From: Marinoscillum sp. MHG1-6
Lineage (GTDB): Bacteria; Bacteroidota; Bacteroidia; Cytophagales; Cyclobacteriaceae
Length of the DNA stretch: 64,000 bases
Assembly (NCBI RefSeq): GCF_024714475.1
Contig: NZ_JAMZMI010000005.1
Span: 186,001 to 250,000, forward strand
Direction: 5' to 3'
Under the pieces are notes generated by a model that saw only the letters and a program-made list of their open reading frames with translations, had not been told where the DNA came from and searched no databases. Positions 52,711-61,908 of this stretch are shown here, in pieces (position 1 is the stretch's first letter; each line of letters starts with the position of its first letter). The position numbers and the translations under genes are program-made.

Positions 52711-53373
52711 TTACCAGTCAATCAATGTTCTACCTTGTTTTTCAAGGTAGGCATTGGTTTTAGAAAACGGCTTGCTACCAAAAAAACCTCTGTGAGCTGC
52801 AAATGGTGATGGATGCGCACTTTTGATCACATAGTGTCTGTTCGGGTCAATCATTTCCCCTTTTCGCTGTGCATATGCTCCCCACAGTATAAAGACGAGT
52901 CCTGATCGTTCAGAAGCGAGTTTACTGATTACCGCATCTGTGAAATTTTCCCATCCCTTTTTCTGATGTGACCCTGCCTGACGAGCCTTCACTGTAAGCG
53001 TGGCATTTAACAGCAGCACTCCTTGCTTCGCCCACTTTTCCAAACTTCCATGGGGAGGAATATCTTTATTCAAATCTGTCTTGAGTTCTTTAAAGATGTT
53101 CAGCAATGAAGGTGGCATAGGAACCCCCTCAGCCACAGAGAAACACAATCCATTGGCCTGTCCGGGACCGTGGTAAGGATCTTGTCCAATAATCACCACT
53201 TTAACTTCTTCCAGCGGACAGAAATCAAAAGCACGAAATATCTGACTTCCCGGAGGATATACCGTACCCAACTGATACTCCTGTTTCACGAAAGTCACCA
53301 ATTCATTGAAATAATCTTTATCAAATTCATCTGCAAGAAGGCTCTTCCATGAATCTTCAATTTTCACATCCAT
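52711..53373 (-). CDS. ung: uracil-DNA glycosylase
   Basis: A 220-residue family 1 UDG that removes uracil from DNA. The water-activating motif is VIIGQDPYHGPGQANGLCFS with the catalytic Asp. The DNA-intercalation loop is HPSPFAAHRGFFG, and LLLNATLTV fits the uracil pocket region with its Asn. Only 3 bp separate its stop from that of lepB; a hairpin at 52729-52750 (CTACCTTG...CAAGGTAG) inside its last codons may act as a terminator. Confidence 0.97.
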   Translation of the reverse strand: MDVKIEDSWKSLLADEFDKDYFNELVTFVKQEYQLGTVYPPGSQIFRAFDFCPLEEVKVVIIGQDPYHGPGQANGLCFSVAEGVPMPPSLLNIFKELKTDLNKDIPPHGSLEKWAKQGVLLLNATLTVKARQAGSHQKKGWENFTDAVISKLASERSGLVFILWGAYAQRKGEMIDPNRHYVIKSAHPSPFAAHRGFFGSKPFSKTNAYLEKQGRTLIDW

Positions 53374-53450
53374 AAGCTTTAGAAAAGTTTATCGCGATTG
53401 TTGGCAAAATAAAAAAAAGGACTATAAATTTCTTTTCTCAAAAGAAGACA

Positions 53451-53837
53451 ATGGTTGTAACCACCACAAAGGGAATACGCGTTTCTGTCGAAACTGAATA
53501 TCAGGAAGAATATTCTAGTCCTGGACAGATGCATTATGTCTTCACCTACAAAATTACCATCGAAAACTTAAGCGAACATACCATTCAATTGTTGGAGCGT
53601 CACTGGGATATTGTAGACCTGACCTTTCCAGGAAGAGCGGTTGATGGTGAGGGAGTTATCGGGAAGCAGCCCATATTGGAACCAGGTCAAATGCACCAGT
53701 ACATCTCCGGCTGCAACCTTAAATCCGGCTTAGGTAACATGTCGGGCTTTTATACCATGGAAAGGCTTGTGGACGGCAGACGCTTTACAGTCAAGATACC
53801 TCAGTTCGACATGGTAGTACCTTTCAGATTGAACTAA
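53451..53837 (+). CDS. apaG: ApaG (CoD) family protein
   Basis: A 128-residue single-domain fibronectin III-like fold protein. YVFTYKITIENLSEHTIQLL, HWDIVDLTFPGRAVDGEGVI with GxGxVGxxP-like glycine motif, and SGCNLKSGLGNMSGFY are the family marks. ApaG binds divalent ions and possibly nucleotide or pyrophosphate; its cell role is not established. It precedes the methyltransferase gene by 2 bp. A possible promoter of near-consensus form (TAAATTTC at 53425-53432, TTG at 53401) lies before it. Confidence 0.92.
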   Translation: MVVTTTKGIRVSVETEYQEEYSSPGQMHYVFTYKITIENLSEHTIQLLERHWDIVDLTFPGRAVDGEGVIGKQPILEPGQMHQYISGCNLKSGLGNMSGFYTMERLVDGRRFTVKIPQFDMVVPFRLN

Positions 53838-53839
53838 GA

Positions 53840-54607
53840 TTGTCCCTATCCTCCTTTCAGATAAGCCAGTACCTCAGGTACCGACTACGTGCTGTGAATG
53901 CGCATGGGCTCCACTCCCCTTTTCTGTACGAGCTCTACACGAAGGTCATAAGGAACAAGAATGCCTCCATTCAAAAAGAGGTCAGAGCCTTGCGAAAAGC
54001 TACTTTCTCGAGCAAGGAGGCTCTGAGTTTCACAGACCCAAGAACAGGAGATGCTAAAAAAGTAATTGTTGGTCAATGGGCGAAAAAGGTCACCTCTCAG
54101 AGGAAGTTTTCAGTGTTCCTGATCAACCTGATCAACTGGCTGAATGTTTCTACTGTGATGGAGACGGGCACTGCTTCAGGAGTTAATTGCTGTGCGCTCA
54201 GTTTATCCACTGCTAAAAAGATCATAACGCTGGAAGGTTCAGGCGACATCGCTGTCCTGGCAAAACAGAATATCGAGAAGTATGGAAACCGGAAAGTTGA
54301 AGTCATTGAAGGCATGGTTCAGGAAACCTTCAAAGAAACCATTCAAGCACATCAACCCGAGCTCATCTTTCTGGATGCCGATCATCGAAGTGAATCCATT
54401 TTCAAATATTTGAAAGATATTCACACACTCGACACGCCACCCAAAGCGATAATCGTTCATGATATTTACTGGTCTAAGGATATGATGGAGGCCTGGAGAA
54501 ATATAATATCTGACCAAAGATATAACCTGACTATAGATCTGTTTCAAGCGGGAATCATCTTTCCAAACCACCCCACACAGAAGCAACATTTCACGATACA
54601 ATTTTAG
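53840..54607 (+). CDS. class I SAM-dependent methyltransferase-like protein
   Basis: A 255-residue protein starting at a TTG (53840) 2 bp after apaG; no ATG is available near. The N-terminus is a helix-rich region with AHGLHSPFLYELYTKV. VMETGTASGVNCCALS is motif I (GxSxG-type) of a Rossmann methyltransferase, ITLEGSG ends strand 2 with the ribose-binding acid, and ELIFLDADHRSESIFKYL resembles the O-methyltransferase motif. The substrate is unknown. Such a protein often accompanies apaG in this phylum. Confidence 0.78.
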   Translation: MSLSSFQISQYLRYRLRAVNAHGLHSPFLYELYTKVIRNKNASIQKEVRALRKATFSSKEALSFTDPRTGDAKKVIVGQWAKKVTSQRKFSVFLINLINWLNVSTVMETGTASGVNCCALSLSTAKKIITLEGSGDIAVLAKQNIEKYGNRKVEVIEGMVQETFKETIQAHQPELIFLDADHRSESIFKYLKDIHTLDTPPKAIIVHDIYWSKDMMEAWRNIISDQRYNLTIDLFQAGIIFPNHPTQKQHFTIQF

Positions 54608-54644
54608 TGTTTCAAGACGTTTTATGATTTCTCGTTCAATAGCC

Positions 54645-54652
54645 TATTTTTG
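54645..54652 (+). promoter_or_regulatory. -7 promoter element before the coiled-coil gene
   Basis: TATTTTTG fits TAnnTTTG and lies 36 bp before the ATG at 54689. The -33 part is not clear. Confidence 0.4.
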
Positions 54653-54688
54653 CAATCGCAAATTCTCGAAGTTTAAAGGACCTCACCT

Positions 54689-55585
54689 ATGAGTAATAAA
54701 AAGCAAAAAGATTTTACTCCCTACTTTATTGGGCTGGCCGTACTATTGCTAGGCGTCGTGGCATTCTACTATTTCCAGGTAAGAAACCTGGAAGCAGAGA
54801 AGGAAGCCCAGCAACAGGAACTTAATAACACAGTTCTACAACTTGACTCAATTTCAACAGAACTCAACAAGAAAATTGTGACCATTTCACAGCTTGGTGG
54901 TGACATCGACACCTTGCTGAAGGTTCAGGCTCAATTGGAGGAAGACAAAAAGAAACTTCTGACTCAGAGAAACAGCGAACGCAATTATGCTCACTCATTA
55001 AAGGATAAAGTTGATGGCTATCAGGAATTGCTCCTCATGAAGGACGTGGAGATCCAGAAACTTCAAGAGCTGGCCGAAGTACTTATGTCAGAAAACACCG
55101 AGCTGAAGGTCGAAAAGCAGGAGCTCAATAAGTCTATCAATGAGATCAACGACGAGAAAAATGAGTTACAACAGAAGGTTGAGCAAGCTTCTCAGCTCAA
55201 AATTGAGGGAATGACGGTTTATGCAGTAAGTTCAGGTGAACGCAGACGCGAAAGCCCTTTCAGAAACAGACATATAGAGCAAATCCAAATCACCTTTACC
55301 GTACTTGAAAACACTGTCGCTCCTATTGAAGGTAAAGAATTGCTCATTCGGGTAGTTGCGCCTGATGGGAATGTATTATTTGATGTAGCTCGTGGATCTG
55401 GCTCTTTCACCTTTAAGGGCAGAGAAATGTTCTATACCCAAAAGCAGGAGATCCTTTACGATAAAAGAGATCAGCAGGTCACTTTATTTTACGACAAGGG
55501 TAGCGAATATGCTTTAGGTAACCATATCGTGGAAGTCTACACAGACGAGTACCTAATGGGTAAAGGATCATTTGAGGTTCACTAA
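54689..55585 (+). CDS. membrane-anchored coiled-coil protein, function unknown
   Basis: A 298-residue protein. A short basic start is followed by one TM helix at residues 11-30 (YFIGLAVLLLGVVAFYYF), then a heptad-rich coiled coil to about residue 170 and a beta domain to the end. The domain contains VYAVSSGERRRESPFRNRHI and FTVLENTVAPIEGKELLIRV, like Bacteroidota proteins of unknown role. Inside-out topology would place the rest in the periplasm. It ends directly against the stop of the minus-strand gene. Confidence 0.7.
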   Translation: MSNKKQKDFTPYFIGLAVLLLGVVAFYYFQVRNLEAEKEAQQQELNNTVLQLDSISTELNKKIVTISQLGGDIDTLLKVQAQLEEDKKKLLTQRNSERNYAHSLKDKVDGYQELLLMKDVEIQKLQELAEVLMSENTELKVEKQELNKSINEINDEKNELQQKVEQASQLKIEGMTVYAVSSGERRRESPFRNRHIEQIQITFTVLENTVAPIEGKELLIRVVAPDGNVLFDVARGSGSFTFKGREMFYTQKQEILYDKRDQQVTLFYDKGSEYALGNHIVEVYTDEYLMGKGSFEVH

Positions 55586-56197
55586 TCAGGCACCTTCAAA
55601 TTTCCATTTCATAAACCAAAATAATCCCAATACCATTAAAAGAACAATGGCAGGAAGGGTAACACCCGCGTGGCTAAGCCCCTCTTTATTATTCTCCTCT
55701 ACCGGACTAACCTTAGGGTCATAGGTAAACCCGTTGGAGTTGCTTAAAACCCTGTGTTTTATCCCTGTTGACTTTGGATAAAGAAACACATTTTGCTGAT
55801 GAGTATTTTCCGACATGCACCGGATCACGATTTTCAGTGCTCCCAGATCCGCTAACGGGTCGTCGACTACAAACCTTACATCAGTTTGATGGCTTCCTAT
55901 TTTGATCCCTCCTTCTCCAAGCCGCAACAGTTTACCGTACGGGTATGAGACTTCAATACCTTCACGTAGGTAAGCCATGGCTTTCTTTTTAAATTCCCGG
56001 GAAGTGAGTTCACTCAAATTCAATTCAGGGTAATGGCTCTTCATAGCCTCATTCAGACCAAACTGTGCGAAACTACCCTCCAGCACCCACACCTGATTAT
56101 ATTGCTTTAGCTGAAATGTAGCCAGATTAGGGCTGTGTGCGTAGCCGACCACTACGACACACATACCCAAAATCACGATGAAAATTTTCCTTTTCAT
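55586..56197 (-). CDS. exported protein with C-terminal TM, partner of YHYH gene
   Basis: A 203-residue protein. The signal peptide ends at YAHS. The mature part has a small beta/alpha domain (LATFQLKQYNQVWVLEGSFA) and a Cys near residue 128, and a final TM helix (ALTLP then IVLLMVLGLFWFM-type region) with a basic end. It starts 2 bp behind the YHYH gene, so both are probably made together. I do not recognise a family. Confidence 0.6.
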   Translation of the reverse strand: MKRKIFIVILGMCVVVVGYAHSPNLATFQLKQYNQVWVLEGSFAQFGLNEAMKSHYPELNLSELTSREFKKKAMAYLREGIEVSYPYGKLLRLGEGGIKIGSHQTDVRFVVDDPLADLGALKIVIRCMSENTHQQNVFLYPKSTGIKHRVLSNSNGFTYDPKVSPVEENNKEGLSHAGVTLPAIVLLMVLGLFWFMKWKFEGA

Positions 56198-56199
56198 AA

Positions 56200-57228
56200 T
56201 TATTGATAGACAAAAGCATTAGTTACTGATGCACCCTTTAAGCATGGCGGCATATTAGGAGCCTCGGTTTTACTTGCATGATAGTGATAGACACCATCAG
56301 GAAACTCAGCAGTAGCAGAAAAATGGCCGTTACATTGATCAAGATCAGATGGCTCACTTCCATCCATATCAGCATATGCATAGATTGGATAACCATCTTT
56401 AGCAAAACCACTGAGGGCAGATTTATCCTGCTCAGTATTAGTACAGGTTAGTTCACTTATTTGATAAGCCGACAGCACCTCATTCATAGATTCTGAGATA
56501 AAATGCCAGTGATAGTAGCCTGAAGGATCATGATGACCACCACAGGCATCCAGCGATGGGATGTTTCCATTGCCAAAACCAACCACGGACGGTGGCGTCC
56601 CATTCATCGGAACTCCGTCAAGAGAAACACCAATCAGTTCAACAGTTTCTATGGTATTTGGAGAAGACAGGTCTTCCGGTTCCAGTGGGATATAAAAAGT
56701 CAACTTGAGGTTATCATTTACAACTGGTTGTAGACAGTAAGAGAACTCTGGTTTGTCCTTTGTGGAAAAGTCACTCATTCGAATATTGCCTCCAACATCT
56801 ATGATGTCGTAACCATCTGCTTCCATGGCCTCAAAAAGAGAAGCCTTCATCACCTGAAAACCGGCATTTGTATTTCCATCATAGATGCCCAGGCCACCTA
56901 CATCAGAAGTTGTAGCCGGACAAAACGGGCCATCGTCGGGTACAGGGTTGCTAATAAAGGTTAACTCATAACACTGAGTTGTTGATCCATTATCCAAAGT
57001 ACAGTCCACCACCTTGGCTGTGACTGCAAAACTCGACGAAGCGAAGAAATCAGGATCAATATAGGTTGTTGAGGACTCCTCCTGTTGCTCTTCATTTTGT
57101 AATTCATTGTCGTTTAACTGCTCATCTTCATCACCAGGAGATGATCCGTCATCCTCCATGCAAGAGGTTTGAAAAAGCAATGCTCCGATAATGAATAAGC
57201 TGAATAGATTTCTTTTCATAGTTTTCAT
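56200..57228 (-). CDS. YHYH domain lipoprotein
   Basis: A 342-residue lipoprotein. ATGs at 57228 and 57219 both precede the signal (lipobox LFQTSC); a TTG at 57261 is less likely. A Glu/Asp/Gln-rich linker (about 25-55) leads to the YHYH domain, which holds GGHHDPSGYYHWHF near residue 230, GFAKDGYPIYAYADMDG and PDGVYHYHASKTEAP near 315. The histidines probably bind metal (copper or zinc). The protein sits in the membrane facing the periplasm or surface. Function of the family is unknown. Confidence 0.82.
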   Translation of the reverse strand: MKTMKRNLFSLFIIGALLFQTSCMEDDGSSPGDEDEQLNDNELQNEEQQEESSTTYIDPDFFASSSFAVTAKVVDCTLDNGSTTQCYELTFISNPVPDDGPFCPATTSDVGGLGIYDGNTNAGFQVMKASLFEAMEADGYDIIDVGGNIRMSDFSTKDKPEFSYCLQPVVNDNLKLTFYIPLEPEDLSSPNTIETVELIGVSLDGVPMNGTPPSVVGFGNGNIPSLDACGGHHDPSGYYHWHFISESMNEVLSAYQISELTCTNTEQDKSALSGFAKDGYPIYAYADMDGSEPSDLDQCNGHFSATAEFPDGVYHYHASKTEAPNMPPCLKGASVTNAFVYQ

Positions 57229-57359
57229 AATTGATTTTAGGTTGGCTGGTGTAAGCGCCAATTGAACCTAAAACGGGAAGATCAACTTAAACCCTACCCT
57301 ATAAATGAAATATCCATGGAAAGTGAAATGATCGCGCCTCACTATTTAAGGCAGCAGTG

Positions 57360-57390
57360 TTTCTCATTATCAATAATTTACCTAGCTTTG
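57360..57390 (+). promoter_or_regulatory. promoter of the rpsF operon
   Basis: TAGCTTTG at 57383-57390 fits the -7 consensus; TTTC at 57360-57363 lies 19 bp upstream with one mismatch to TTTG. The start of transcription would fall about 32 bases before the rpsF ATG, too short for the S6:S18 leader RNA known in other phyla. Confidence 0.55.
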
Positions 57391-57427
57391 CACTTCGAAA
57401 AATTTTAAAGGTTTTTATTTTAAAACG

Positions 57428-57793
57428 ATGACTAAAAATTACGAGACAGTATTCATTTTAACTCCCGTTTTGTCTGAGGCTCAGATGAAGGATGCTGTCG
57501 AAAAATTCAAAGGTGTCCTTGTAGATCAAGGTGTGAAGATCGTCAATGAAGAAAATTGGGGTCTTAGAAAATTGGCTTATCCAATTCAACACAAGACTAC
57601 AGGTTTCTACCAACTCTTTGAATTCGAGGCAGAACCATCCGTAATTGCAAAGCTTGAGACAGAATACAGAAGGGATGAGAAGGTAATGAGATTCCTTACA
57701 ACAGCGCTTGACAAACACGCGGTGGCTTACAACGAGAAAAGAAGAAGCGGAGCATTCAAGAAAAAAGAAGTAAAAGAGGAGGCAAAAGCATGA
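57428..57793 (+). CDS. rpsF: 30S ribosomal protein S6
   Basis: A 121-residue ribosomal protein. [19 protein letters not shown] opens the ferredoxin-like fold, [20 protein letters not shown] is the conserved middle, and [12 protein letters not shown] ends it. The Lys-rich tail (about 100-121) is longer than in E. coli. S6 binds 16S rRNA with S18. Its stop overlaps rpsR by 4 bp (ATGA). Confidence 0.97.
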   Translation: MTKNYETVFILTPVLSEAQMKDAVEKFKGVLVDQGVKIVNEENWGLRKLAYPIQHKTTGFYQLFEFEAEPSVIAKLETEYRRDEKVMRFLTTALDKHAVAYNEKRRSGAFKKKEVKEEAKA

Positions 57794-58041
57794 CACTACA
57801 GAACGAACCGATCAACAGAGAGCAGAAAAAAGATAAATACTGCCGATTCAAGAAAAGTGGTATCAAATACATCGACTACAAGGATGAAAAATTCCTTTTG
57901 TCTTTTGTAAATGAGCAAGGAAAACTTCTTCCAAGAAGAATCACAGGTACAAGCCTGAAATTCCAGAGAAAAGTTGGACAAGCTGTGAAAAGAGCTCGTC
58001 ACCTGGCCCTTTTACCATACGTTACTGACTCTTTAAAATAA
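57790..58041 (+). CDS. rpsR: 30S ribosomal protein S18
   Basis: An 83-residue protein with [40 protein letters not shown] and [12 protein letters not shown], the hallmarks of S18. One cysteine remains near the start, so the full zinc-binding form is not present. Translation overlaps rpsF by 4 bp, and rplI follows at 7 bp. Confidence 0.97.
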   Translation: MTLQNEPINREQKKDKYCRFKKSGIKYIDYKDEKFLLSFVNEQGKLLPRRITGTSLKFQRKVGQAVKRARHLALLPYVTDSLK

Positions 58042-58048
58042 TAGCGAG

Positions 58049-58489
58049 ATGGATATTATATTAAAAGAAGACATCAAAGGTCTGGGTTATAAAAACGACA
58101 CAGTGAGCGTAAAGCCCGGATACGCGAGAAACTATCTTATCCCTCAGGGATTTGCTATTATCGCAAATAAGGCGAACACTAAAATGATCGAAGAGAATAT
58201 CAGACAAGCTGCCCACAAAGCGGAAAAAATCAAAGCTGATGCTCAGGAGATCGCTAAAAAACTTGAAAGTGTTACGCTAGAGCTTAAAACCAAAGCTGGT
58301 GAGTCTGGTAGAATTTTTGGTGCTATTACAGCACTTCAGGTTTCTGACGCACTAAAAGAAAAAGGTTTTGATATCGACAGAAAGAAAATTTCTTTGGATT
58401 CAATCAAAGAGCTTGGCGAGCACGCTGCTGAGATTGATCTCCATAAAGAAGTAAAAACTGAGATTAAAGTGAGTGTTGTTGCTGAATAA
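58049..58489 (+). CDS. rplI: 50S ribosomal protein L9
   Basis: A 146-residue protein. MDIILKEDIKGLGYKNDTVS and VKPGYARNYLIPQGFA form the N-terminal RNA-binding domain, a long connecting helix spans about residues 40-75, and the C-terminal domain starts near SGRIFGAITALQVSDAL. The length is typical (147-150). The operon ends in a strong terminator 21 bp later. Confidence 0.97.
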   Translation: MDIILKEDIKGLGYKNDTVSVKPGYARNYLIPQGFAIIANKANTKMIEENIRQAAHKAEKIKADAQEIAKKLESVTLELKTKAGESGRIFGAITALQVSDALKEKGFDIDRKKISLDSIKELGEHAAEIDLHKEVKTEIKVSVVAE

Positions 58490-58509
58490 CAACTCACGAA
58501 TCAAATTCG

Positions 58510-58539
58510 AAAACCCTGGCCTTTGGTCAGGGTTTTTTT
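58510..58539 (+). terminator. strong intrinsic terminator after rplI
   Basis: AAACCCTG and CAGGGTTT pair, extended by one G-U and two C-G pairs to a TTT loop, and are followed by a T run. It ends the rpsF-rpsR-rplI operon. Confidence 0.88.
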
Positions 58540-58562
58540 ATGCTTAAGGCTAAATTACATAC

Positions 58563-59522
58563 ATGTTCAAGCTGGATTTTCATATCCCTCCTTCCCCTGA
58601 AAAAATTGCTTTAAGCGATCGCATTGTTTCCTTAGGCTCATGTTTCTCGGACAACATCGGACAGAAACTCCGGGAACATAAATTTCACGTACTCAGCAAC
58701 CCATTCGGGACCATCTACAATCCTCTCTCCCTTTTAAGGATTCTTGAAGGAAAAATTGATCCTGAGAATACCACTGAACATCAGGATGTCCATTATCATT
58801 GGGATGCTCATGGTGAAATTTCACATTCCGATAAAGACCAATTCAATGCGCTTCTGAGAGAACGCCTGGCAAAGACCGAAAGGGCAGTTAAATCTGCCAA
58901 ATGGCTGATCCTCACCTTCGGAACTTCTTATGTTTACGTACTTGAAAAAACAGGGGAAGTTGTTGCTAATTGCCACAAAGCCCCACAGAAAGAATTTAAA
59001 AGAAGGTTACTAAGTCCATCTGAAATCGTTGAATCATTTTCCAGGTGCATTGAAAATCTTAGATCAGAAAATGCAGATCTAAAGGTGATTTTAACAGTAA
59101 GTCCGGTCAGACATGTAAGAGATGGCCTGCATCAAAACAACATCAGCAAGGGCATCCTTCATCATGCTGTAGCAGAGATCATCAAGCAAACCGAAGGGAT
59201 ATATTACTTCCCTGGCTATGAGATCATGATCGATGAACTGAGAGACTACAGGTTCTACGAAAGGGACATGATCCACCCAAGCCAATTGGCCATCGACTAT
59301 ATATGGTCCATGTTTATAGAATCCTGCATGGATGCTGAGGCTTTAAACTTTATTAAAGACTGGTCTAAGATCAGAAATGGCCTCAATCATCGACCTTTTC
59401 ATGTACAATCTCCGTCCCATCAAAAATTTCTTGGCAATCTCATCAAGCATATTGGGCAGTATAAAGGAATCATAGATGTCCAGGAAGAATTAGAACAGCT
59501 CAAATCACAGTTGAAAGATTAA
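58563..59522 (+). CDS. GSCFA domain protein (SGNH-like hydrolase)
   Basis: A 319-residue protein of the GSCFA family. The signature [11 protein letters not shown] is at about residues 28-38, with the nucleophile Ser of the SGNH fold, and [16 protein letters not shown] follows. [15 protein letters not shown] forms the next block and [15 protein letters not shown] near residue 238 supplies the Asp-x-x-His pair. Similar proteins may work on cell-surface polysaccharides, but the substrate is unknown. It starts 73 bp behind the rplI stop and ends 2 bp before the YyaL-like gene. Confidence 0.88.
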   Translation: MFKLDFHIPPSPEKIALSDRIVSLGSCFSDNIGQKLREHKFHVLSNPFGTIYNPLSLLRILEGKIDPENTTEHQDVHYHWDAHGEISHSDKDQFNALLRERLAKTERAVKSAKWLILTFGTSYVYVLEKTGEVVANCHKAPQKEFKRRLLSPSEIVESFSRCIENLRSENADLKVILTVSPVRHVRDGLHQNNISKGILHHAVAEIIKQTEGIYYFPGYEIMIDELRDYRFYERDMIHPSQLAIDYIWSMFIESCMDAEALNFIKDWSKIRNGLNHRPFHVQSPSHQKFLGNLIKHIGQYKGIIDVQEELEQLKSQLKD

Positions 59523-59524
59523 TA

Positions 59525-61552
59525 ATGAACCAGGCTTCTCAACAGAATCACTTAAAAGACAGTACCAGTCCCTATCTTTTGCAACATGCTCATCAGCCTG
59601 TTGATTGGTTCCCCTGGGGCCATGACGCATTGCAAAAGGCTCAGGATGAAAACAAACCTATTTTATTGAGCATTGGCTATTCATCATGTCATTGGTGCCA
59701 TGTAATGGCCCATGAATCCTTTGATGACCATGTGGTGGCTGAGTACATGAACAATCACTTCGTGAACATCAAACTGGATCGTGAAGAACGACCGGATATC
59801 GATAGCATTTACATGGATGCGATACAGGCTATGGGCTTGCGAGGCGGTTGGCCATTGAACATATTCCTCACTCCTGACCAAAAGCCTTTTTACGGTGGCA
59901 CCTACTTTCCTAAAGAGAACTGGATCAAGCTCCTTCAGAGCATCACTCAGGCTTATGATCAAAATTTTGAGAAATTGAATGAATCTGCGGAGCAATTTGC
60001 ACAACACATTCAAGCCAGTGATGTAGTCAAGTATGGTTTGGAACAGAAAGCTCTCGAGATCAATGACCAGGATTTTAATGCGGCTATTCAAAAGCTTGTT
60101 TCAAAATTTGACCTGAAGTGGGGCGGCCTAAATAAAGCTCCCAAATTTCCGATGCCCTGTGTCTGGGAATACCTTGCTCACTACGCCTACCTGTTTCAGG
60201 ATGAACAGGCTCAAAATCACTTCCTTTTCACGTTGGATAAAATCGCTGAAGGTGGGATTTACGATCAAATTGGTGGGGGTTTTGCGAGGTACTCAGTAGA
60301 TGGCGAATGGCATGTTCCACATTTCGAAAAAATGCTCTATGACAATGGTCAGCTCATGAGTTTATATGCTAAAGGGTATAAAATATCCGGAAAAGAAAAG
60401 TACAAGCAGGTGTTAATTAACACCGCTGAATGGCTGAAGAGAGAGATGACCAACGAACAGGGGGGCTTTTATTCTGCTTTGGACGCAGACAGTGAAGGTG
60501 TCGAGGGTAAATTTTACGTGTGGAGCTACGACGAAATACTGGAGCTTGCTCTGGATGACGCGAATATAATAACCAGGTACTATGACGTCTCCAGAAATGG
60601 TAACTGGGAAGGCACTAATGTTCTCAGAAGGCTGGATGATGACGAGACCTTTTCCAACAACTGGAAGCTCACAGTATCAGCGTTAAATCAAAAGGTACAA
60701 GCCTTCAACAAGAAAGCGCTTTTTGAACGAAACAAGAGGATCAAACCCGGCCTCGACGATAAGATCATTTCCGGATGGAATGGTCTCATGCTGAGTGGAC
60801 TCTTAGATGCGTATCAGGCCACAGGAAATGAGGTTTTTCCCGAGCTTGCAAAGACTAACGCCGCCTTTATTAAGGAGAAACTGATTAATTCAGAAGGCCA
60901 ACTTTTGAGACTCCTGAATCAACCAATAGAAGGGTTTCTGGAGGATTATGGAGCCATTATTCAGGCATTTGTTTTGTATTACGAAACACTGGGAGATCAG
61001 GAGTATTTGTCGATGGCGTCAACGCTTTGTGATCATGTAATCGGACAATTTTATCATGATGCCGAAAAGCTTTTTCATTTTACAAGCCGACAAAGTGAAG
61101 CATTGATCGCACGAAAAAAAGAGATCTTTGATAATGTTATCCCTTCCTCCAATGCCCTGATGGCAGAAAACCTTTTTAAGGTTGGAACCATAATGGACAG
61201 AGAGGATTACAAATCAATAGCTACCGCAATGGTCAGACAGGTCAGTAGCCTGATTGCAGCCGAACCAGAATATATGTCCTACTGGTCCAAAGTGGCTTTA
61301 CTCATCAACCACCAGCCTGCCGAGGTGGTGATCCTTTCGCCTGACGAGGAACCTTTCCCAAAAGACTTGTTGGAAACCTACTTACCGAATGCTATTAAAA
61401 TGATGGGACAAGAGGGTGATCAGCTGCCTTTGCTTTCCGATAAGAAGGTAATTGATGGTAAGCAGACCTATTACGTATGCTTTAACAAAACATGCCAACG
61501 TCCAACCACAGATATCAAGGAAGCACTTAAAGAAATAGCATTAAGCCTTTAA
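59525..61552 (+). CDS. thioredoxin domain-containing protein YyaL (DUF255)
   Basis: A 675-residue protein of the SSP411/YyaL family. [18 protein letters not shown] opens the thioredoxin-like domain, [18 protein letters not shown] holds CHWC at residues about 56-59, and [18 protein letters not shown] with YGGTYFP follows. The remaining 500 residues form an alpha/alpha-barrel like N-acylglucosamine epimerases ([20 protein letters not shown] and [15 protein letters not shown]). Redox or sugar chemistry is guessed from fold only; no function is established. It starts 2 bp after GSCFA, probably in one operon. Confidence 0.92.
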   Translation: MNQASQQNHLKDSTSPYLLQHAHQPVDWFPWGHDALQKAQDENKPILLSIGYSSCHWCHVMAHESFDDHVVAEYMNNHFVNIKLDREERPDIDSIYMDAIQAMGLRGGWPLNIFLTPDQKPFYGGTYFPKENWIKLLQSITQAYDQNFEKLNESAEQFAQHIQASDVVKYGLEQKALEINDQDFNAAIQKLVSKFDLKWGGLNKAPKFPMPCVWEYLAHYAYLFQDEQAQNHFLFTLDKIAEGGIYDQIGGGFARYSVDGEWHVPHFEKMLYDNGQLMSLYAKGYKISGKEKYKQVLINTAEWLKREMTNEQGGFYSALDADSEGVEGKFYVWSYDEILELALDDANIITRYYDVSRNGNWEGTNVLRRLDDDETFSNNWKLTVSALNQKVQAFNKKALFERNKRIKPGLDDKIISGWNGLMLSGLLDAYQATGNEVFPELAKTNAAFIKEKLINSEGQLLRLLNQPIEGFLEDYGAIIQAFVLYYETLGDQEYLSMASTLCDHVIGQFYHDAEKLFHFTSRQSEALIARKKEIFDNVIPSSNALMAENLFKVGTIMDREDYKSIATAMVRQVSSLIAAEPEYMSYWSKVALLINHQPAEVVILSPDEEPFPKDLLETYLPNAIKMMGQEGDQLPLLSDKKVIDGKQTYYVCFNKTCQRPTTDIKEALKEIALSL

Positions 61553-61644
61553 TCGCTATGAATGTAAAAAGTGTCTTAAAATGAGGATTCAACAAGCTTT
61601 CTTCCTGTTTATTCAATTTATTTTTCTCATCCCGTTATCTACAC

Positions 61645-61652
61645 TATTTTTG
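61645..61652 (+). promoter_or_regulatory. -7 promoter element before the small helical gene
   Basis: TATTTTTG fits TAnnTTTG and lies 23 bp before the ATG at 61676. A T-rich stretch lies at the -33 place without a clean TTTG. Confidence 0.42.
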
Positions 61653-61675
61653 CCGCAATTAGAACCAGCAAAGCT

Positions 61676-61879
61676 ATGACAAACCTCAGTGAAGAAAGAC
61701 AATTCCTCACCTCTATGAAGGCAAAAATTGCCGAAGAACAAAAATTATCCGATGAAGAACTGAAAGAGATCTGCAACTACCTTGAGGATGCCATTGAGCT
61801 TGCTTCCGTTTCTATCAAAATGATTGATCGACTGAGGATAAACTTTCTTAACCTTCAAAATTCATTAGCAAAGAATTAA
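61676..61879 (+). CDS. small helical protein, function unknown
   Basis: A 67-residue protein, wholly helical by pattern and acidic in the middle: MTNLSEERQFLTSMKAKIAE then LSDEELKEICNYLEDAIELA. No TM or signal. It has its own predicted promoter and is followed by priA at 29 bp. I do not recognise a family; a two-helix hairpin or coiled-coil partner is plausible. Confidence 0.6.
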   Translation: MTNLSEERQFLTSMKAKIAEEQKLSDEELKEICNYLEDAIELASVSIKMIDRLRINFLNLQNSLAKN

Positions 61880-61908
61880 TTTCGTAAGCCTCATAGATCG
61901 GGCTTATT

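Noticed and set aside
52729-52750. Hairpin CTACCTTG...CAAGGTAG as a lepB terminator
   Set aside because: The stem is good but no T run follows, and it lies inside ung codons; mentioned only within the ung entry.
57391-57427. S6:S18 leader RNA before rpsF
   Set aside because: The predicted start of transcription leaves only about 32 nt, and no matching structure is seen.
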